From NCBI GenBank assembly GCA_052390275.1, contig JBQTHD010000009.1, forward strand, positions 62,001 to 126,000: a stretch of 64,000 bases of DNA, read 5' to 3'. Source of the DNA: JBQTHD01 sp052390275 (GTDB lineage: Bacteria > Actinomycetota > Acidimicrobiia > Acidimicrobiales > AC-14). Shown piece by piece: positions 23,483 to 30,731 of this stretch. A program made the translations under genes and the position numbers. The notes under the pieces were generated by a model. That model did no database searches. It was given only the letters and a program-made list of their open reading frames with translations, and was not told where the DNA came from. Position 1 is the first letter of the stretch, and every line of letters starts with the position of its first letter.

Positions 23483-24382
23483 ATGGCCAGCCTGCCCCAG
23501 CATCGAATCGTGGACACCACCGGCACCTTTGAGGCCTACGCCCGCAAGGCCGGGCTGGAGAGCCCCATCACACGGGAACTGTTGTGGCGGGAGCGATACG
23601 AAAAGGCCCACCCGGAGGTGTTCGAGGCCTTTTCGGCCAAGCACGGCTCCACCGGTGGGGTCTCGGCGCTGGTCCGCGAGCTTTCCCGGGTGCGGGCCCG
23701 GGTGGCGGAGGCCACGCCCGTGGTCCAGGCGGCGGTGGAGCGGGCCGAAGCCGCCCTGCCGGATCTGCTTGGGGTCCCGGCCGAACCCGCCCCTCTCCAT
23801 GTCCTCATGGTCGGGCACTTCTCCACCAACGCCGCCACCGAACCCCTGGGCGACGACCTGGCTGTGTTCCATTGCCTGGAGTGGTTCCAGTCAGCCGTAG
23901 GTGCGGCGGTGCTGGTGGCCCATGAGACCACCCACGCCCGCCACCGCCTGGCCCTGGCTACCAGTCACCCCCAGGCCGCCGGGGCTGAGACCGGTGGCGG
24001 GGCCGGCGGCGGCGATGTCATCGGCGAGGACCTGGCCTGGACCATCTTCGCCGAGGGCATCGCCTCGGCCGCCTCCCGGGCGGTGGTCCCCGAAGCCTCC
24101 GAGGTGGACCACTTCTGGTACGGGCACCCCGAGAACGACGAGTGGCTGACCTGGTGCCAGGCCAACCGGGGAGAACTGGCCCGCCACATGGCGGCCTCGC
24201 TGGACCTGGCCGAGGCCACCGAGACCTTCTTCGGCGGCGGCGTGGTGGACGGCCACTGGCGGGTGGGTTACGAGTTGGCCGACCACCTGGTGGCCGGTCT
24301 GGGCCGATCGCTGCCCGACCTGGTGGCCACCCCGCCCGAGGAGGCCCGGACGTTGGTCACCGAGGCGCTGGCGGCCTACTGA
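23483..24382 (+). CDS. Predicted zinc-dependent protease-like protein (HExxH)
   Basis: The 299-residue protein has no signal peptide. It carries AHETTHARH (HExxH, His about 147 and 151) and, about 40 residues later, FAEGIAS, where Glu about 191 would be the third zinc ligand. This spacing resembles gluzincin-type proteins such as DUF2268. The N-terminal 130 residues are helical, with LWRERYEKAHPEVFEAF. No family is certain and the substrate is unknown. A Gly-rich insertion (TGGGAGGGD) lies between the two motifs. The gene stands alone after the VapBC pair. Confidence 0.65.
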   Translation: MASLPQHRIVDTTGTFEAYARKAGLESPITRELLWRERYEKAHPEVFEAFSAKHGSTGGVSALVRELSRVRARVAEATPVVQAAVERAEAALPDLLGVPAEPAPLHVLMVGHFSTNAATEPLGDDLAVFHCLEWFQSAVGAAVLVAHETTHARHRLALATSHPQAAGAETGGGAGGGDVIGEDLAWTIFAEGIASAASRAVVPEASEVDHFWYGHPENDEWLTWCQANRGELARHMAASLDLAEATETFFGGGVVDGHWRVGYELADHLVAGLGRSLPDLVATPPEEARTLVTEALAAY

Positions 24383-24460
24383 TCATTCGAGCTACCGACC
24401 CAACCAGTTGCGCCCGGCGATAGGCGACAGATCCTCACTGCCTGAAGGGCAGCCCGGCAA

Positions 24461-24531
24461 CGGGTCGGCCTCAAGTGCGGGTCGGCCGCAGGGCCGGGTC
24501 GGCATCAGGGGCGGATCGGCCTCAGGGGCGG
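24461..24531. repeat. Degenerate 17-18 bp tandem repeat
   Basis: Four imperfect copies of a unit like CGGGTCGGCCTCAGGGG lie between the metalloprotease-like gene and the Uma2 stop, the last one running into the Uma2 coding end at 24522. It is one of several such small arrays in the window. It encodes nothing evident. Confidence 0.7.
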
Positions 24532-25076
24532 AACAGCCAGGCCACGTCGACTTGCAGGCCGGGGAGGCAGGCGGGGAGGAGAACTTCGCCGGGCTCGACG
24601 ATGGTCGGCTTGGGGTAGGCGTCAGCGCCCGGGGTCAGGGTGTACACCTCCACCCGGTCGGAGTCGGGATCCACCACCCAGTACTCACCCACCCCGAACC
24701 GGCCGTAGAGGTCCCGCTTGCGGACCCGGTCGGTGCGGGGATCCGAGAGGACCTCGGCCAGGAACCGGGGGGCGCCTTGAATGTTCAACTCGCCGATGAT
24801 CGCCTTTTGATCGTCGGCCACGAAGACGATGTCGGGCTCCACCACCTGGTGAGGGGCAAAGACCACGTCGCAGGGAGCGACGAAGACGCGGCCACCCCCC
24901 CGGCTCTCCACGTGGGCACCGAAAGACAAAAACAGCCGGCCGACCACGTCCTGGTGCCGGATCCTGGGTGCCGGGGTCACCACCACCTCCCCATCGATCA
25001 GCTCTCGCCGGATGTGGTCGTCGGGGAACGACGCAAAATCTTCGTAGGTAAGCGGTGCCGGCTGGGCGAGAGCCAT
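24522..25076 (-). CDS. Uma2 family (DUF820) PD-(D/E)XK nuclease-like protein
   Basis: The 184-residue protein keeps all family signatures: LTYEDFASFPDDHIRRELID, GEVVVTPAPRIRH, VVEPDIVFVAD, LAEVLSDPRTDRVRKRDLYG and GVGEYWVVDPDSDRVEVY. It is plainly a paralogue of 17208-17768, with matching motif spacing and C-terminus. No partner gene is linked to it, and rsfS starts right after it on the same strand. Role unknown; the family is widespread and often amplified in cyanobacteria and actinobacteria. Confidence 0.9.
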   Translation of the reverse strand: MALAQPAPLTYEDFASFPDDHIRRELIDGEVVVTPAPRIRHQDVVGRLFLSFGAHVESRGGGRVFVAPCDVVFAPHQVVEPDIVFVADDQKAIIGELNIQGAPRFLAEVLSDPRTDRVRKRDLYGRFGVGEYWVVDPDSDRVEVYTLTPGADAYPKPTIVEPGEVLLPACLPGLQVDVAWLFRP

Positions 25077-25085
25077 GCCCAGAAG

Positions 25086-25505
25086 CTAGCGGCGCAGGGC
25101 CGGACCGACCGCCGGGACCGGCCCGTCGGATGCGGCTGCGCCGGGTTCCGACCGCTGCCACTCCAGGCGGGGGGCGTCGCGCCAGAGCTTGGCCAGTTGG
25201 TAGTAGTCCCGGGCCTCGGGCCCGAAAATGTGGACGGCCAGGTCTCCGTAGTCCATGAGGATCCACTCGGCCTGGCCCAACCCCTCGATGTGGCGGGGCA
25301 GGAGGCCGGCCTCGGCCTTGAGGCGCAGTTCCACCTCCTCGGCCACCGCCTTGACCTGGCGACGGTTGGCCGCCGAGGTGATCACGAAAGCATCGAGAAT
25401 GCCCAACGTCTCACCTACGTCCAGGACCAGGGTGTCCTGACCCCCCTTGGCCTCGGCTGCCCGGGCGGCGGAGGCGGCCCAGCCGGCCACCTGTTCGGAG
25501 ATCAC
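25086..25505 (-). CDS. rsfS: Ribosome silencing factor RsfS (RsfA/DUF143)
   Basis: The 139-residue protein has the RsfS core: DTLVLDVGETLGILDAFVIT, SAANRRQVKAVAEEVE, then GLGQAEWILMDYGDLAVHIF and RDYYQLAKLWRDAP. It binds ribosomal protein L14 (uL14) and blocks joining of the subunits when nutrients are scarce. The C-terminal 25 residues are a Pro/Ala tail. It follows nadD on the same strand, as in many bacteria, but 223 bases separate them, so it may have its own promoter. Confidence 0.95.
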   Translation of the reverse strand: MISEQVAGWAASAARAAEAKGGQDTLVLDVGETLGILDAFVITSAANRRQVKAVAEEVELRLKAEAGLLPRHIEGLGQAEWILMDYGDLAVHIFGPEARDYYQLAKLWRDAPRLEWQRSEPGAAASDGPVPAVGPALRR

Positions 25506-25728
25506 GCCTGATCCTGGCCCAACAGCACCGACATCACGGGCGATTTCCCGACCGTGACTTCAAGAGGAGGAACCAATGCCCGCCTGCGGGCCGACGGGTC
25601 GGGTAGCTGCCCGCGACCATCAGCAGGGATTACCAGGACTAACGCCGGGAGCGGAGGATCGAAGCAACACGGGTGCCGGGCGACCCGGGGAACGAAGCGG
25701 TGGGGTCAAGACGGCGAACCAGCTCCGG

Positions 25729-26316
25729 TCATTCGCGGACAGCGTACAGACGGCGCCGGGTGATTTCGGCGATGGCGGCTTGCGGCAGAAGGAAGTCGAT
25801 GGGCCGCCCGGCGGCGGCCCGGGCCCGGATCTCCGAACTCGACAGGTCCAACCGGGGGATTTCCACCTGCAGCGACCGCCAGGGTCGGCCCGGTAGCGGC
25901 GCCGAGGGCCCGGGGCGGCTGACCACCACCAGGGTGGCCAGCGCGGCGGCCTCCGGCCCCCGTCGCCAGGTGTCGAGTCCGGCGGCCACGTCGTCGCCCA
26001 CGATGAGAAACAGTTCCCGATCCGGGTCCTGGTCAACCAGAGTGGCCAGGGTGTCGGCCGTCACGGACTCCCCGCCTCGGTCTATCTCCAGCCGGCTGGC
26101 CTCCAGGCCGGGATAATCGGCCACGGCAGCGGCCACCACCGCCAGGCGGTCCTCGGCCGGGGCCAGCCAGCGGTCGGCCTTCTGCCACGGCTCGTTGGCC
26201 ACCACCATCAGGACCCGGTCCAGACCGAGGCTGTGGCGGACGTTGATGGCGGCCACCAGATGGGCGTGGTGGACGGGGTCGAACGTCCCCCCCAACACCC
26301 CGACGCGCTCACCCAT
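25729..26316 (-). CDS. nadD: Nicotinate-nucleotide adenylyltransferase
   Basis: The 195-residue protein transfers AMP from ATP to nicotinate mononucleotide in NAD synthesis. It has the nucleotidyltransferase motif GVLGGTFDPVHHAHL near the start, then PWQKADRWLAPAEDR, FLIVGDDVAAGLDTW and the ISSSxIR-type motif as LDLSSSEIRARAA. Length is normal. The ATG start at 26316 is well placed. It sits upstream of rsfS on the same strand, the usual pairing. Confidence 0.96.
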   Translation of the reverse strand: MGERVGVLGGTFDPVHHAHLVAAINVRHSLGLDRVLMVVANEPWQKADRWLAPAEDRLAVVAAAVADYPGLEASRLEIDRGGESVTADTLATLVDQDPDRELFLIVGDDVAAGLDTWRRGPEAAALATLVVVSRPGPSAPLPGRPWRSLQVEIPRLDLSSSEIRARAAAGRPIDFLLPQAAIAEITRRRLYAVRE

Positions 26317-26470
26317 CAGGGGCGCGGCTCACCGATGGCTCATTGGGGACCCCAGACGTCTCGCCGATGGTGGTCTCGATCCTCCAAAGGTAGGCCGGCC
26401 CCAAGGCAGGTCGGCCCCAAGGCAGGTCGGCCCCCGGGGCAGGCTCCGAATCGGTTAGTAGGGTCGGGCC

Positions 26471-27703
26471 GTGAGTCCGGTTGGCGACATCGTCCTGCCC
26501 GCTGAACTGCGCCCGGCCGACGGCCGGTTCGGCGCCGGGCCGTCCAAGATTCGCCCGGCGGCCCTGGCGGGCCTCGGGGACCTGTCACCCGGGTACCTGG
26601 GCACCAGCCACCGCCAGAAGCCGGTCAAGTCCATGGTGGGTCGACTGCGAGCCGGGCTGGCTGAGTTGTTCGCCCTGCCCGAGGGCTACGAGGTGGTCGT
26701 GGGCAACGGCGGGGCGGCCATCTTCTGGGACGTAGCCACCCTGAGCCTGATCGAACGCCGAAGCCAGCACGTGGTCTGCGGGCAGTTCTCCTCCTCGTTT
26801 GCCGAAGCCGTGGCGGCGGCGCCCTTCCTGGACGCTCCCGAGGTGATCGAAGCCCCCGCCGGGTCCGGTGCGGCGCCGGTGGCTCGGGCGGGGGTGGACA
26901 CCTACGCCCTGATCCACAACGAGACCTCGACCGGGGTGGCCCTTGCGGTGGTCCGCCCCCCGAAGCCCGAAGGTGGCGGCGTCGTTGGTGGCGGCGTCGA
27001 TGGCGGCGGCGTCGATGATGGCGGTGGAGACGCACTGGTGCTGGTGGACGGCACTTCGGCGGCGGCGGGCATGGTCGTGGACCCCACCCAGTTCGACGTC
27101 TACTACTTCTCACCCCAAAAGGGCCTGGCTGCGGACGGCGGCCTGTGGCTGGCTCTGTGCTCCCCGGCCGCCCTGGACCGCGCCCGGCGGCTCGCGACGT
27201 CGGACCGGTGGATCCCGCCCGGGCTCAGCCTGGCGGTGGCGGCGGACAACTCGGCGGCCGATCAGACCTACAACACGCCCGGACTCGTCACCCTGGCCCT
27301 GGCGTGCGACACGGTGGAGTGGATTCTGGCCTCGGGCGGGTTGGCATGGGCAGCGGCCCGCTGCGCCACCTCCTCGGGACTGCTCTATGACTGGGCCCAG
27401 GCCAGCGATTACGCCTCGGCGTTCGTGGCCGAGGAGGCGCTGCGCTCACCGGTGGTGGCCACCATCGACTTCGACCCGGCGGTCGACGCCGCCGCCCTGG
27501 CCCGGATCCTGCGGGCCAACGGCATCGTCGACGTCGAGCCCTACCGGCGTCTGGGCCGCAACCAACTTCGTATAAGCACCTATCCAGCGGTGGATCCGGC
27601 CGACGTGGAAGTGCTCATCGCCGCAATCGATCACGTAGTGGCAGCACTGGCCGGCAAATCGGTGGCCGAGGCGGATTTGGCGGGGCGGGGTGAACATCAC
27701 TAA
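26471..27703 (+). CDS. serC: Phosphoserine aminotransferase (mycobacterial type)
   Basis: The 410-residue PLP enzyme makes phosphoserine from phosphohydroxypyruvate in serine synthesis. It opens LPAELRPADGRFGAGPSKIR and has LGTSHRQKPVKSMV, HNETSTGVA, LVDGTSAAAG, and YYFSPQKGLAADGG with the PLP lysine near residue 217. C-terminal LRANGIVDVEPYRRLGRNQL is also typical. A Gly-rich insertion of about 20 residues (GGGVVGGGVDGGGVDDGGG) interrupts the protein near residue 180. Translation starts at GTG 26471; the upstream 150 bases contain GGCAGGTCGGCCCC-type repeats. Confidence 0.95.
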   Translation: MSPVGDIVLPAELRPADGRFGAGPSKIRPAALAGLGDLSPGYLGTSHRQKPVKSMVGRLRAGLAELFALPEGYEVVVGNGGAAIFWDVATLSLIERRSQHVVCGQFSSSFAEAVAAAPFLDAPEVIEAPAGSGAAPVARAGVDTYALIHNETSTGVALAVVRPPKPEGGGVVGGGVDGGGVDDGGGDALVLVDGTSAAAGMVVDPTQFDVYYFSPQKGLAADGGLWLALCSPAALDRARRLATSDRWIPPGLSLAVAADNSAADQTYNTPGLVTLALACDTVEWILASGGLAWAAARCATSSGLLYDWAQASDYASAFVAEEALRSPVVATIDFDPAVDAAALARILRANGIVDVEPYRRLGRNQLRISTYPAVDPADVEVLIAAIDHVVAALAGKSVAEADLAGRGEHH

Positions 27704-27826
27704 CCGGACGTTGCATGGATTGGTAGTGCGCGGGTATGGTTCTGCCACCACAACAGGCCGGGGGGTATGGCCGGCTCAGAAGTTGCGGTTATCTCAGTGA
27801 CAGCCGATCAAATGGGGAGCATCCAA

Positions 27827-28111
27827 ATGACAAAGACACCGAAGGTGCTTGTCGGCATCACGGCGGGCCTCGCGCTTCTGGTAGGGCCGACCGCTGCGTT
27901 CGCCGGCGTCAAGGCAAAGGCCAAGAAGAAGAGCACGGCCGTTGCCATCAAGGACAAGTCCAAGAACAACGTCAGCGGCAACACCTCGTGCACGGCTGAG
28001 GCCAGTGGCCTCGTAGCCATCCCGGTCAACGCCTGTGACGTCCTCGATCTTTCGATCGACGACTCGCTCAACAACCTGCTGCAGAACCTGCTCAGGGGCG
28101 GTCTTCTGTAG
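27827..28111 (+). CDS. Small exported protein of unknown function
   Basis: The 94-residue product starts at ATG 27827, with GGGGAG about 9 bases upstream; an in-frame ATG at 27767 has none. A signal peptide is clear: MTKTPKVLVGITAGLALLVG, PTAAFAG, with cleavage after AFA. The mature part is Lys-rich (VKAKAKKKSTAVAIKDKSKN), has one Cys pair (NTSC...NAC) and ends with a helical SLNNLLQNLLRGGLL. A strong terminator follows, so it is a separate transcription unit. No family recognised. Confidence 0.8.
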   Translation: MTKTPKVLVGITAGLALLVGPTAAFAGVKAKAKKKSTAVAIKDKSKNNVSGNTSCTAEASGLVAIPVNACDVLDLSIDDSLNNLLQNLLRGGLL

Positions 28112-28127
28112 TACCCGCTCCAGGCGA

Positions 28128-28163
28128 CGCGAAAGTGCCTCCCTCACGGGAGGCTTTTTCGCG
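28128..28163 (+). terminator. Rho-independent terminator after the small exported protein
   Basis: CGCGAAA-GT-GCCTCCC-TCAC-GGGAGGC-TT-TTTCGCG forms a long two-part stem, and the 3' arm is followed by a T run (28155-28159 within the stem). It lies 17 bases past the stop at 28111 and would also act in reverse. Confidence 0.9.
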
Positions 28164-28188
28164 TCCGGGCATCGGTACCCTCCGACTC

Positions 28189-28962
28189 GTGACCCCAGCA
28201 CCCGCTACCACCCCCGGGCCTCCCACGGCGGAGTTTCAAGTGCCGGCCGAACCGTCAACCCTCTGGGCTCCGGCTTTAGGTTCACCTTGGCGACGGCGAC
28301 GATCTGCCCGGCCCGCGCTGGGTCGACCGAGGGGCCGGCCCGCGCTGGAGTCACGGGCGGCTGGATCTGCCCTGGTCACGGGGTTGGTCCTGGCTCTGAC
28401 CGGGTGCGGGGACCCGGCCCCGCTGATCTCGGCCCCGGCTATCACCGTCACCACTCGGACCTTGCGGACTCTGCCCCCTGGGACCGAGTCCCCGGCCACG
28501 ACGGCCCCGGCCGATACGGTCCCGGTCCCCCCGGGCGAGGGCGTCCCCGCCATCACCGGGCCGGGAGCGACAGGTCCAACCCCGACTTCGCCGGGAGGAA
28601 GTCCACCGGCCCCGACGGCGCTGGTGCCCGGCGGGGAGCGGCCCAGTGCCGCGTTCTGCCAACAGGTCCGCCGCTACACCCAGGTGGTCAACCAACTCAA
28701 CGCCGGCCCGGCCGGAGCGGAGTTGCGCCAGTTGGTGGTGGACGTGACCTCGGCCATCGAGGCGGCGGCCGCCGCTGCCCCCTCGGCGGTCAAGCCGGAC
28801 GTGACCTTGATGGCCCAGGCCCACCGCCGGTTCCTAAGTGGCCTGGAAGCGGCCGACTTCGACCCCGCAGCCCTGGACCCGGCGGCGGCCGCCTCTTTGC
28901 AATCCAGCGCCTACCTGGCCGCCCGGCCCCGGGTCCGGGACTACAACCGGGCCAACTGTTGA
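28189..28962 (+). CDS. Predicted lipoprotein, third member of the FC...C family
   Basis: The GTG at 28189 lies clear of the preceding terminator and gives about 257 residues. An unusually long basic N-terminus leads to ALVTGLVLALTGC, a good lipobox. A Thr/Pro-rich linker follows. The C-terminal domain has AAFCQQVRRYTQVVNQL, APSAVKPDVTL, FLSGLEAADFDP and ends NRANC. The FC...AP-x-x-VKPD...C pattern matches the proteins at 7189-7824 and 7821-8252. The start may lie further in, since about 65 residues before a lipobox is too long. Function unknown. Confidence 0.7.
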   Translation: MTPAPATTPGPPTAEFQVPAEPSTLWAPALGSPWRRRRSARPALGRPRGRPALESRAAGSALVTGLVLALTGCGDPAPLISAPAITVTTRTLRTLPPGTESPATTAPADTVPVPPGEGVPAITGPGATGPTPTSPGGSPPAPTALVPGGERPSAAFCQQVRRYTQVVNQLNAGPAGAELRQLVVDVTSAIEAAAAAAPSAVKPDVTLMAQAHRRFLSGLEAADFDPAALDPAAAASLQSSAYLAARPRVRDYNRANC

Positions 28963-29067
28963 CCAGTTGACCCCCCGGAAAGAACCAGCGCCGCCGGAGA
29001 GGGCAAGCACCGGACAGGGCCACGACCGTCGTAGGCGTCCACAGCCGAACGCGCCCGGAGAACGCCT

Positions 29068-30093
29068 TTAGCCGCCAGATGCGTCCTGCGGGCGGGTGGT
29101 GCCCGCCGCTATCCAGGGCATCATGTTGCGCAGCTCGGCGCCCACCGATTCGATGGGGTGCTCGGCCCCCCGGCGGCGGAGTTCGTTGAATCGGGGCCGG
29201 CCGGCGGCGTTTTCGGCCACCCACTCGGCGGCGAAACGGCCGTCGCGGATCTCGTCGAGGATGCGGCGCATTTCCGCCCGGGTCTCGTCGGTGATGATTC
29301 GCGGGCCCCGGCTGTAGTCGCCGTACTCGGCGGTGTCGGAGATGGAGAACCGCATCCCGGAGATGCCGTGGGCGTACATCAGGTCCACGATCAGCTTGAG
29401 TTCGTGCAGGCACTCGAAGTAGGCCGATTCGGGGGCGTAGCCGGCTCCGACCAGGGTCTCGTATCCGGCCATCACCAACTCGGTCAGCCCCCCGCAGAGC
29501 ACCACCTGCTCACCAAAGAGGTCGGTCTCGGTCTCCTCTGCGAAGGTGGTCTCCAGCACCCCGGCCCGGGTGGCCCCGATGGCGTGGGCGTAGGACAGCG
29601 CCAGAGCCATGGCCTTGCCGGTGGCGTCCTGGGAGGCGGCGATGAGAGCCGGCACCCCTCCCCCGGCCTCGAACTCCCGGCGGACCAGGTGACCGGGGCC
29701 CTTCGGGGCGACCATGGCCACGTCCACCCCCGGCGGCGGGCTGATCAGCCCGAAGCGGATGTTGAAGCCATGCGCGAAGAAGAGGGCGTCGCCATCGGCC
29801 AAATGCGGGGCGATCTCGGCCTCGTACACGGACTTCTGCTCGGTGTCGGGCAGCAGCATCATGATCAGGTCGGCTTCGGCCGCGGCCTCTGCCACCGTTC
29901 GCACCGTCAGGCCGGCGGCCTCGGCTTTGGCCCTCGAGGAGGACCCCGCGCGCAGGCCCACCCGCACGTCGACGCCGCTGTCGGCCAGGTTGCGGGCATG
30001 AGCGTGGCCCTGGGAGCCGTAGCCGATCACCGCCACCTTGCGGCCGGCGATCAGCCCGGCGTCGGCGTCTGCCTGGTAGTGAATGGTGGCCAT
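29068..30093 (-). CDS. ilvC: Ketol-acid reductoisomerase (class I, NADPH-type)
   Basis: The 341-residue enzyme isomerises and reduces acetolactate or acetohydroxybutyrate in valine, isoleucine and leucine synthesis. It has VAVIGYGSQGHAHARNLADS (dinucleotide fold), the RAGSSSRAKA loop that suits NADPH, HGFNIRFG, VAPKGPGHLVRREFEAGGGV and the metal-binding TDLFGEQVVLCGGL and CLHELKLIVDLMY. Length is that of class I. It is the last gene of ilvB-ilvN-ilvC; an 18-bp repeat array lies between it and ilvN. Confidence 0.97.
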   Translation of the reverse strand: MATIHYQADADAGLIAGRKVAVIGYGSQGHAHARNLADSGVDVRVGLRAGSSSRAKAEAAGLTVRTVAEAAAEADLIMMLLPDTEQKSVYEAEIAPHLADGDALFFAHGFNIRFGLISPPPGVDVAMVAPKGPGHLVRREFEAGGGVPALIAASQDATGKAMALALSYAHAIGATRAGVLETTFAEETETDLFGEQVVLCGGLTELVMAGYETLVGAGYAPESAYFECLHELKLIVDLMYAHGISGMRFSISDTAEYGDYSRGPRIITDETRAEMRRILDEIRDGRFAAEWVAENAAGRPRFNELRRRGAEHPIESVGAELRNMMPWIAAGTTRPQDASGG

Positions 30094-30111
30094 GTCGTCT
30101 TGTCGCTCCTT

Positions 30112-30188
30112 GGTCTCGGTTGCTGCGGGGTCTCGGTTGCTGCGGGGTTCTCGGTTGCTGCGGGGTCTCGGTTGCTACGGGGTCTCGG
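30112..30188. repeat. 17-18 bp tandem repeat between ilvN and ilvC
   Basis: Four copies of GGTCTCGGTTGCTGCGG (third with one extra base, fourth with one change) and a partial fifth fill the ilvN-ilvC gap. The array lies immediately upstream of the ilvC ribosome site on the coding strand. Confidence 0.92.
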
Positions 30189-30209
30189 TGGTTCTTCGGC
30201 GCGAACAGG

Positions 30210-30731
30210 TCAGCCGACACTGCGGAGGCGGGGGGGCGAATTTTTCTCCAGGCGGGGCAGCGCCACCCGGCCTGTTCGCTGGAGGGCGACGATCCCGTAG
30301 CTGCGCATGAGATCCTCGAAATCGTCCAGACGGTTCGGGGGCCCGGTGATCACCACGGTCAGGCGCTCCGCTCCGACGTCGAGAATGCGGCCCTCGAACA
30401 CGTCGACCAACTCGATGACCTGGCCCCGGGTGGAGGCACCGGCCTGCAGCGTGATCAGCATCATCTCCTGCTCCACCGCCTGGCTGGGGGCCAACTCGGT
30501 GATTCGGACCACGTTGATGAGCTTGAACAGTTGGTTGGTGATCTGCTCCAAAGGGGTGGACTCGACGTCGACCACGATGGTGAGCCGGCTGAAACGGTCG
30601 TCGTCGGTCGGAGCGACGGCCAGGGAATAGATGTTGTAGCCCCGGCGGGCGAACAGGCCGGCCACCCGGGCCAGGACGCCGGCCTTGTTCTCCACCAGCA
30701 CCGAGAGGATGTGGTGGCGATCGGCGGCCAT
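30210..30731 (-). CDS. ilvN: Acetolactate synthase small (regulatory) subunit
   Basis: The 173-residue protein has the N-terminal ACT domain (HHILSVLVENKAGVLARVAG, LFARRGYNIYSLAV) that binds valine for feedback control, and the conserved C-terminal part (GRILDVGAERLTVVITG, LMRSYGIVALQRTGRVAL). The ATG at 30731 shares a base with the ilvB stop (TGATG); a GTG one codon earlier is also possible. Coupled translation keeps it stoichiometric with IlvB. Confidence 0.96.
   Translation of the reverse strand: MAADRHHILSVLVENKAGVLARVAGLFARRGYNIYSLAVAPTDDDRFSRLTIVVDVESTPLEQITNQLFKLINVVRITELAPSQAVEQEMMLITLQAGASTRGQVIELVDVFEGRILDVGAERLTVVITGPPNRLDDFEDLMRSYGIVALQRTGRVALPRLEKNSPPRLRSVG

Noticed and set aside
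25576..25896. Plus-strand 106-codon frame with AGGAGG at a good distance
   Set aside because: It runs antisense into nadD, has no recognisable domain, and the composition is a mirror of nadD. The ribosome-like site is probably chance.
28135..28188. Longer start for the lipoprotein at 28189
   Set aside because: It would lie inside the terminator hairpin of the preceding gene and lacks a ribosome site.
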